Shown: positions 58,779 to 64,000 of the stretch, one piece after another
Layout: every line of letters starts with the position of its first letter
How positions within the stretch are numbered: position 1 is the stretch's first letter
From: Paenibacillus nasutitermitis
GTDB lineage: Bacteria > Bacillota > Bacilli > Paenibacillales > Paenibacillaceae
DNA length: 64,000 nucleotides
Assembly: GCF_014641075.1 (NCBI RefSeq)
Contig: NZ_BMHP01000001.1
Coordinates: 1,674,001-1,738,000, forward strand
Reading direction: 5' to 3'
Program-made: the position numbers and the translations under genes
The notes under the pieces: model-generated
Seen by the model: only the letters and a program-made list of their open reading frames with translations
The model's database searches: none
What the model was told of the DNA's origin: nothing

Positions 58779-59852
58779 TTAAGTCCGGTCCAGAATCGTT
58801 TGGAATGTTGTTCTGTCGCAGCTTTGCACCAGCTTAATGAGCAGTTCCTTCGCAGCGGCATAATCATCGATATGGAGGATCGAAGCGGATGTATGAATAT
58901 ACCGTGCACAAACGCCAATGACGGCAGAAGGAATACCGATCCCTTCCAGATGAATCTGCCCGGCATCCGTACCGCCAGCGGAGAAGAAAGGCTGAACGGG
59001 AATACGGTGCGTGGAGGCCGTATCACGGACGAACTCCAGCATGCCGCGATGGGTAATCATCGTCGGATCGTAAATGCGCAGCAGCGCTCCCGAACCTAAG
59101 TGTCCGAATGCCTGACGGTCGCCGGTCATATCGTTTGCAGCACTGGCATCAAGTGCGAATAGCAAATCCGGCTTGATCATCCGTGCCGCAGTCCGTCCGC
59201 CCCGAATACCGACCTCTTCTTGAACGGTCGAGCCAGCGTATAGCACATTAGGCAGCTGGGTTCCCTGCAGTTCCTTCAGCAATTCAATGGCTAATCCGAC
59301 GCCATAGCGGTTATCCCAGGCTTTAGCCATAATCTTCTTCGGGTTGGCAAGAGGCGTGAAGGGACATACAGGCAGAGCAGGCTGGCCCAGCCTGATTCCA
59401 AGCTTTTCTGCTTCAATTCGATTGTCCGCCCCAATGTCGATGTACATTTGTTTGATATCCAGGGGTTTGCCGCGTGCGGCTTCATCAAGCAGATGAACGG
59501 GAGTCGTGCCGATAACACCGGGTACCGGACCATTTTCTGTGATGACCTGAACTCGCTGTGCGGGCAATACCTGGCTGAACCAGCCGCCGAGCGTCTGGAA
59601 TTTGAGCATCCCGGTTTCGGTAATACCATTGATAATGAAGCCAACCTCATCCATATGCCCCGCAACCATTACAACCGGTCCATTCGGGTCTCCTCTGACC
59701 ACGCCGAATATGCTTCCCAGCCGGTCCTGCACAATTTCATCCGTATATTTACCCAGTTCCTTCCGCACAAACTCCCGCAGCTCACGTTCAAAGCCGGAAG
59801 CGGCTGGCATTTCAGTAAGCGTACGGAATAAAGCCAATGTTTCCTCATTCAT
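58779..59852 (-). CDS. M42 family metallopeptidase (glutamyl aminopeptidase / deblocking aminopeptidase)
   Basis: A 357-residue cytoplasmic aminopeptidase. The two-zinc site is visible: His in '[16 protein letters not shown]', Asp in '[17 protein letters not shown]', the catalytic Glu pair in '[16 protein letters not shown]', Asp in 'LLFALDAS' and a final His in '[16 protein letters not shown]'. These enzymes form large dodecamers and trim N-terminal residues of peptides. ATG 59852 is chosen because GAGGTG lies about nine bases before it; the frame is open to 59948 without a better site. It is not linked to the neighbouring hydrolase or cysJI in an obvious way. Confidence 0.88.
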   Translation of the reverse strand: MNEETLALFRTLTEMPAASGFERELREFVRKELGKYTDEIVQDRLGSIFGVVRGDPNGPVVMVAGHMDEVGFIINGITETGMLKFQTLGGWFSQVLPAQRVQVITENGPVPGVIGTTPVHLLDEAARGKPLDIKQMYIDIGADNRIEAEKLGIRLGQPALPVCPFTPLANPKKIMAKAWDNRYGVGLAIELLKELQGTQLPNVLYAGSTVQEEVGIRGGRTAARMIKPDLLFALDASAANDMTGDRQAFGHLGSGALLRIYDPTMITHRGMLEFVRDTASTHRIPVQPFFSAGGTDAGQIHLEGIGIPSAVIGVCARYIHTSASILHIDDYAAAKELLIKLVQSCDRTTFQTILDRT

Positions 59853-60167
59853 GAATGGATTCACCTCATTTATATAGTAACGTTTTACTCTCTTGATTGT
59901 ATGAAATTGGGTGCCCGCTGTCCAATTCAGCAAGTTGTAAGAAGCCATGGTAGAACTGGTGTGGCAAATGATACATAGCAGAAGGATGCAGCAGCCTTCG
60001 GATTCTTCAGCACGACAGAGATAAACAAATCCTTGAGAGCTTTTTTATTCATTTTATAAATGCCTTGGCCAAAAAAATCTGATATACTTTATAGGAAAAG
60101 GTGAGTATCGGGGATCAGATGCATTCTAGCGGGTAAAATGGCTCCTTTCGCAGTCTAATCTTAGCTT

Positions 60168-60184
60168 TATCAGTATAACTGATA
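60168..60184 (+). promoter_or_regulatory. Inverted repeat upstream of cysJI
   Basis: TATCAGT-ATA-ACTGATA is a perfect palindrome with 7-bp arms, 115 bases before cysJ. It may be the operator of a LysR- or Rrf2-type sulfur regulator. In the 445-bp gap 59853-60298 I see no S-box (SAM) riboswitch or other structured leader. Confidence 0.5.
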
Positions 60185-60298
60185 GAACTTATAAGATCAT
60201 ACTAGTTGACCCGCTGTGCCTTGCTCTGCTAAGTTCAAGAGAGCGAAATTTGATTCATCATCTAAATGAATATCACTGCATGCTAACGAGGTGGAAAC

Positions 60299-62131
60299 TT
60301 GGTGGAATTTCAAGTAAACAACAGTCCTTTTAATCAGGAACAATCAGAGCTTCTCAACCGTTTGCTGCCTTCGCTGACGGAATCTCAGCGTATCTGGCTA
60401 AGCGGATTTCTTGCGGCTTCCCAGGCAGGCGCTGCAATGGCAGCTGTTGCCGCAACTGCGGTGCAGGAAGCGCCGGCGGCAAGTCCCGCGCCGGTTATCT
60501 CCAAAGAAGTGACCGTTCTCTTCGGCTCACAGACAGGCAACTGCAACGGACTGGCAAAAAAACTGTCCAAAAAGCTGGAAGAGCAAGGTCTTCAGGTGAC
60601 GCTTGCTTCAATGGCCGACTTCAAACCAAACAATCTGAAGAAGCTGCAAAACCTGCTGCTGCTCGTCAGCACGCATGGTGAAGGGGAACCGCCTGACAAT
60701 GCGATATCCTTCCATGAATTCCTTCACAGCAAACGGGCACCTCAGTTGGAAGAACTGAGTTATTCCGTACTTGCGCTCGGTGACACGTCTTACGAGTTCT
60801 ATTGTCAAACAGGCAAAGATTTCGACAAGCGGCTGGAAGAGCTTGGCGGCAAACGCCTCGCCCCGCGCGTCGACTGCGATGTGGATTTCGATGAGCCGGC
60901 AGCGGAGTGGATGAATCTGGTCCTCGGCTCGCTAAGCTCTGCTTCTGCAGTCCCGGCGGCCGGAATCGCTCCGGGCGAGTCCGTTACTACTGCCACCGAA
61001 TCCGATTATTCGCGGACGAATCCTTTCCAAGCCGAGGTTCTTGAGAATTTGAATCTTAATGGCCGCGGATCGGACCGTGAAACCCGCCATATTGAAATAT
61101 CTCTTGAAGGGTCAAATCTGCAGTACGAGCCAGGAGACAGCCTGGGCATCTATCCGGAAAATCATCCCCGTCTTGTAGACGAGCTGATCGCCGCGATGGG
61201 CTGGAATGCGGATGAGTCTATAGCCGTCAACAAGAATGGCGAGCTTCGCTCACTGCGGGAAGCGCTGCTACGTCATTATGAAATTACCGTGCTGACAAAG
61301 CCATTATTCGAGCAGGTTGCCAAACATCCTTCCGGCGCTGCTCTGAATGAGCTGCTGGCCTCAGGACGCGAGCAGGAGCTTCGGACCTATCTGTCTGAAA
61401 GCGATTTGCTGGATCTGGTAACGGATTATTCATTAGCGGTTATTCCGGCGGGAGAGTTTGTTTCGTTCCTGCGGAAGATCCCATCGCGCTTATATTCCAT
61501 CGCCAGCAGTCCCAAAGCCTTTCCAGACGAGGTTCACGTTACGGTCCGTTCGGTGCGTTACGAAGCCAAAGGCCGGGACCGTTACGGGGTATGTTCCGTT
61601 CAGCTTGCCGAGCGTGTTGAATCGGGCGACAGGCTGCCGGTTTATATTCAGCACAATTCAAACTTCAAGCTTCCCGAAAGTCCGGACACGCCGATCATCA
61701 TGATCGGACCGGGAACGGGAGTTGCCCCGTTCCGTGCTTTCCTTGGTGAAAAAGAGGAGACAGGGGCCGCGGGTGAAACATGGCTGTTCTATGGCGACCA
61801 ACATTTCTCCACCGATTTTCTGTATCAGATCGAATGGCAGCGTTGGCTGAAAGAAGGCGTACTGACACGACTTGATGTCGCGTTTTCGCGCGATACCGAC
61901 AAGAAAGTGTATGTGCAGCACCGCATGCTTGAGAAGAGCCGGGAGCTGTACAATTGGCTTCAAAAAGGAGCATGCGTATACGTGTGCGGCGACGAGAAGA
62001 AGATGGCGCACGACGTTCATTCGACACTTGAAACGATCCTTCAGCAAGAGGGCGGCATGAGCCCGGAAGAAGCTTCCGAATATTTGCTCGGTTTACAGCA
62101 GCAGAAACGTTATCAGCGGGATGTATATTAG
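60299..62131 (+). CDS. cysJ: Assimilatory sulfite reductase (NADPH) flavoprotein subunit
   Basis: A 610-residue diflavin reductase. An N-terminal flavodoxin domain (about 75-215) binds FMN ('VTVLFGSQTGNCNGLAKKLSKKL', 'TSYEFYCQTGKDFDKRLEELGG'), a middle domain binds FAD ('RLYSIASSPKAFPDEVHVTV'), and the C-terminus binds NADPH ('MIGPGTGVAPFRAFLGEKEE'), ending 'KRYQRDVY' as in CysJ. It carries electrons from NADPH to the CysI hemoprotein, which reduces sulfite to sulfide for cysteine synthesis. The start is TTG 60299 or GTG 60302, after GAGGTGG. cysI follows 36 bases later with its own ribosome binding site. Confidence 0.95.
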   Translation: MVEFQVNNSPFNQEQSELLNRLLPSLTESQRIWLSGFLAASQAGAAMAAVAATAVQEAPAASPAPVISKEVTVLFGSQTGNCNGLAKKLSKKLEEQGLQVTLASMADFKPNNLKKLQNLLLLVSTHGEGEPPDNAISFHEFLHSKRAPQLEELSYSVLALGDTSYEFYCQTGKDFDKRLEELGGKRLAPRVDCDVDFDEPAAEWMNLVLGSLSSASAVPAAGIAPGESVTTATESDYSRTNPFQAEVLENLNLNGRGSDRETRHIEISLEGSNLQYEPGDSLGIYPENHPRLVDELIAAMGWNADESIAVNKNGELRSLREALLRHYEITVLTKPLFEQVAKHPSGAALNELLASGREQELRTYLSESDLLDLVTDYSLAVIPAGEFVSFLRKIPSRLYSIASSPKAFPDEVHVTVRSVRYEAKGRDRYGVCSVQLAERVESGDRLPVYIQHNSNFKLPESPDTPIIMIGPGTGVAPFRAFLGEKEETGAAGETWLFYGDQHFSTDFLYQIEWQRWLKEGVLTRLDVAFSRDTDKKVYVQHRMLEKSRELYNWLQKGACVYVCGDEKKMAHDVHSTLETILQQEGGMSPEEASEYLLGLQQQKRYQRDVY

Positions 62132-62167
62132 AAACGCGCCCAAAGATCGCGAGAGGAGATAGCAAGT

Positions 62168-63892
62168 ATGGCACAAAATCAACTTCTTCACCCGCAAAAT
62201 GCGCCTCACAGCGATGTGGAGGATATTAAGCGCAGAAGCAATTACCTGCGGGGAAGTCTTGAAGAAACATTGGAAAATGTAATTACGGGATCCATTCCCG
62301 AGGACGATAACCGCCTGATGAAATTTCATGGCAGTTACATGCAGGACGACCGTGATTTGCGCAACGAGCGGCACAAGCAGAAGCTTGAGCCCGCTTATCA
62401 GTTCATGCTGCGCGTCCGTGCCGCCGGCGGTGTCGTAACCCCGGAGCAATGGCTGATGATGGACCGTATCGCCCGCGAGAATGCGAATGGGACGATTCGC
62501 CTCACCACACGTCAATCGTTCCAGCTGCATGGCGTCATCAAGTGGAATATGAAGAAAACGATCCGGGAAGTCAATGATGCGCTGCTTAGCACGCTTGCCG
62601 CTTGCGGCGACGTGAACCGCAATGTCATGTGCAATCCGAATCCATATCAATCCGAAGTCCATTCTGAGGTGTATGACTGGGCCCGTAAGGTCAGCGATCA
62701 TCTCGATCCCAAGACGAGGGCGTACCACGAGATCTGGCTGGATGGCGAAAAGATTTTGGACAGCCAGGATACCGGGGAAGAGGTGGAGCCGATCTATGGC
62801 CCAGTCTACTTGCCGCGCAAGTTCAAAATCGGTATGGCTGTGCCTCCATCCAATGATGTCGATGTATTCTCCCAGGATCTGGGTTATATTGCGATTATTG
62901 AAGACGGCAAGCTGAAAGGCTTCAATGTATCGGTTGGCGGGGGAATGGGAATGACTCACGGCGATCCCAAAACCTATCCGCAGATTTCACAGGTTATCGG
63001 ATTTTGTACACCGGAGCAAATGATCGAGGTGGCCGAGAAGACCGTTATGATTCAACGGGATTATGGCGACCGTGCCGTGCGCAAGCATGCACGTTTTAAA
63101 TATACGATCGACGACCGCGGTATTGAGTGGTTCGTTAATGAACTGCACCAGCGGCTGGGCTGGAAGCTCCAGGATGCGCGTGCCTACCATTTCGATCATA
63201 ATGGCGACCGTTACGGTTGGGTGAAGGGCAGCAATGGCAAATGGCATTTTACGCTCTTTATCCAGAATGGCCGAATTAAGGACGAAGACGGTTATCAGCT
63301 GATGACAGGCTTAAGGGAAATCGCCAAGGTGCATAACGGAGATTTCCGTCTTACGGCTAACCAAAACCTGATCATTGGCAATATAAGCACCTCCAAGAAG
63401 AAAAGAATCGAAGGACTTATCGCACAGTTCGGACTTACGGATGGGGATCATCATTCAGCCCTACGCAGAAGCTCCATGGCCTGCGTAGCGCTGCCGACCT
63501 GCGGCCTTGCGATGGCCGAATCGGAACGTTATCTCCCTTCGCTGATCGACAAGATGGAGCCGATGCTGGAAGAAGCGGGACTGCGGGACAAAGAAATTGT
63601 TATCCGCATGACCGGCTGTCCGAATGGCTGCGCGCGCCCGATGCTGGCGGAAATTGCTTTTATCGGCAAAGCGCCGGGCAAATACAACATGTATTTGGGC
63701 GGCGGACATACCGGCAACCGGCTGAACAAGCTGTATAAGGAAAATATCGGCGAAACCGAGATTCTGGATACACTGAAGCCGATGGTGAATCAGTATGCGA
63801 AAGAACGCCAGTCAGGCGAGCATTTTGGCGATTTCGTCATTCGTGCCGGATTTGTCAAGGAAGTTCACCGTGGGCAAGACTTTCATTCCTGA
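62168..63892 (+). CDS. cysI: Assimilatory sulfite reductase hemoprotein subunit
   Basis: A 574-residue siroheme and [4Fe-4S] protein. The cluster cysteines follow the family pattern: C439-x5-C445 in '[20 protein letters not shown]' and C484-x3-C488 in '[17 protein letters not shown]'. The sulfite-binding Arg/Lys residues lie in segments such as '[14 protein letters not shown]' and '[13 protein letters not shown]'. It performs the six-electron reduction of sulfite to sulfide with electrons from CysJ. GAGAGGAG precedes the ATG. It ends with a strong terminator, so cysJI forms a two-gene operon without cysH, cysC or sat in view. Confidence 0.95.
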   Translation: MAQNQLLHPQNAPHSDVEDIKRRSNYLRGSLEETLENVITGSIPEDDNRLMKFHGSYMQDDRDLRNERHKQKLEPAYQFMLRVRAAGGVVTPEQWLMMDRIARENANGTIRLTTRQSFQLHGVIKWNMKKTIREVNDALLSTLAACGDVNRNVMCNPNPYQSEVHSEVYDWARKVSDHLDPKTRAYHEIWLDGEKILDSQDTGEEVEPIYGPVYLPRKFKIGMAVPPSNDVDVFSQDLGYIAIIEDGKLKGFNVSVGGGMGMTHGDPKTYPQISQVIGFCTPEQMIEVAEKTVMIQRDYGDRAVRKHARFKYTIDDRGIEWFVNELHQRLGWKLQDARAYHFDHNGDRYGWVKGSNGKWHFTLFIQNGRIKDEDGYQLMTGLREIAKVHNGDFRLTANQNLIIGNISTSKKKRIEGLIAQFGLTDGDHHSALRRSSMACVALPTCGLAMAESERYLPSLIDKMEPMLEEAGLRDKEIVIRMTGCPNGCARPMLAEIAFIGKAPGKYNMYLGGGHTGNRLNKLYKENIGETEILDTLKPMVNQYAKERQSGEHFGDFVIRAGFVKEVHRGQDFHS

Positions 63893-63917
63893 TAGATAAG
63901 TATCCAATCCAGGCCAG

Positions 63918-63959
63918 ACAAGACGATCCCTGAAATGTGGGCGGTCGTCTTGTTTTTTT
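63918..63959 (+). terminator. Terminator of the cysJI operon
   Basis: CAAGACGA (63919-63926) and TCGTCTTG (63945-63952) form an 8-bp stem followed by seven T residues. Confidence 0.88.
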
Positions 63960-63985
63960 GTATAAGCTGCCATTGAAGGAGCCAC

Positions 63986-64000
63986 ATGTCGTTCATAAAC
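63986..64000 (+). CDS. Possible start of another gene, cut by the window edge
   Basis: GAAGGAG is followed by ATG 63986 and four more codons (MSFIN) before the sequence ends. The ribosome binding site is good, but too little is present to identify anything. Confidence 0.3.

Noticed and set aside
58641-59099. 152-codon plus-strand frame between NlpC/P60 and the M42 peptidase
   Set aside because: Two thirds lie antisense within the peptidase gene; no domain and no good start signal.
59853-60298. SAM (S-box) riboswitch before cysJ
   Set aside because: The conserved AAGAGAGGTGGAGGGA-type helix blocks and an associated terminator are absent.
62093-62959. 288-codon open frame antisense to cysJ/cysI
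   Set aside because: Shadow of the strongly conserved cysI frame; no ribosome binding site and no known domain.

Overview
The window reads as a chromosomal segment of a Gram-positive, spore-forming Bacillales bacterium, most likely Paenibacillus. The grounds are strong AGGAGG-type ribosome binding sites, TTG and GTG starts, T-box leaders, a FosB-type thiol transferase, and two YesMN-type two-component systems beside ATPase-less CUT1 sugar transporters. Base composition is intermediate, near half G+C by eye. I identify no rRNA, tRNA, CRISPR array, insertion sequence or phage module. All calls come from reading the sequence; no database search was run.

Layout. 1-7.2 kb: end of a short-chain dehydrogenase, NUDIX, GNAT and DUF6886-like genes, a NiaP-like transporter followed by fosB, a methyltransferase, an ArsR regulator and MFS pump sharing two near-identical operators, and a HAD nucleotidase. 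7.3-14 kb (minus): sugar-uptake module 1 (response regulator, histidine kinase, two permeases, binding lipoprotein). 14.2-22.4 kb: a MurG paralogue, an A/T-rich orphan gene, a PDZ-Lon membrane protease, an aminoglycoside-phosphotransferase-fold protein, a TIMP-like membrane protein, and three decayed genes (acetyltransferase fragment, EamA transporter with frameshifts, ATPase/regulator with a stop at the Walker A lysine codon). 22.4-33.8 kb: AraC/PhyH/TIM-barrel group, MarR-MFS operon, TetR/glyoxalase divergon, MocR regulator divergent from a class D beta-lactamase, a degenerate repeat tract, a lipoprotein, an MsrA-MsrB fusion whose MsrB half lacks its catalytic cysteine, and an ArsR-AHSA1 pair.

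34-40.7 kb holds the most interesting locus: a compact class II lanthipeptide cluster. It has a 46-residue double-glycine precursor, a GNRA-loop hairpin, LanM, a peptidase-containing LanT exporter, a thioredoxin-like protein and a VKOR-type membrane oxidase. The last two form an apparent disulfide-forming pair, and the precursor has two N-terminal cysteines with no upstream Ser/Thr partner in the core. The product is therefore predicted to carry both thioether rings and a disulfide. A perfect 20-bp palindrome overlaps the likely promoter, and no immunity or regulatory gene is present.

40.8-47.8 kb: sugar-uptake module 2 (kinase, regulator, binding protein, two permeases), preceded by a translationally coupled leader ORF. 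47.9-52.8 kb: a polysaccharide deacetylase, two tandem T-box riboswitches in front of ilvB-ilvN, and a second PhyH-type dioxygenase. 53-60 kb: a membrane GGDEF protein, an AraC regulator preceded by a LexA-like box, a PAS/HD-GYP protein, an MFS transporter, a secreted NlpC/P60 hydrolase and an M42 aminopeptidase. 60-64 kb: cysJ-cysI assimilatory sulfite reductase.
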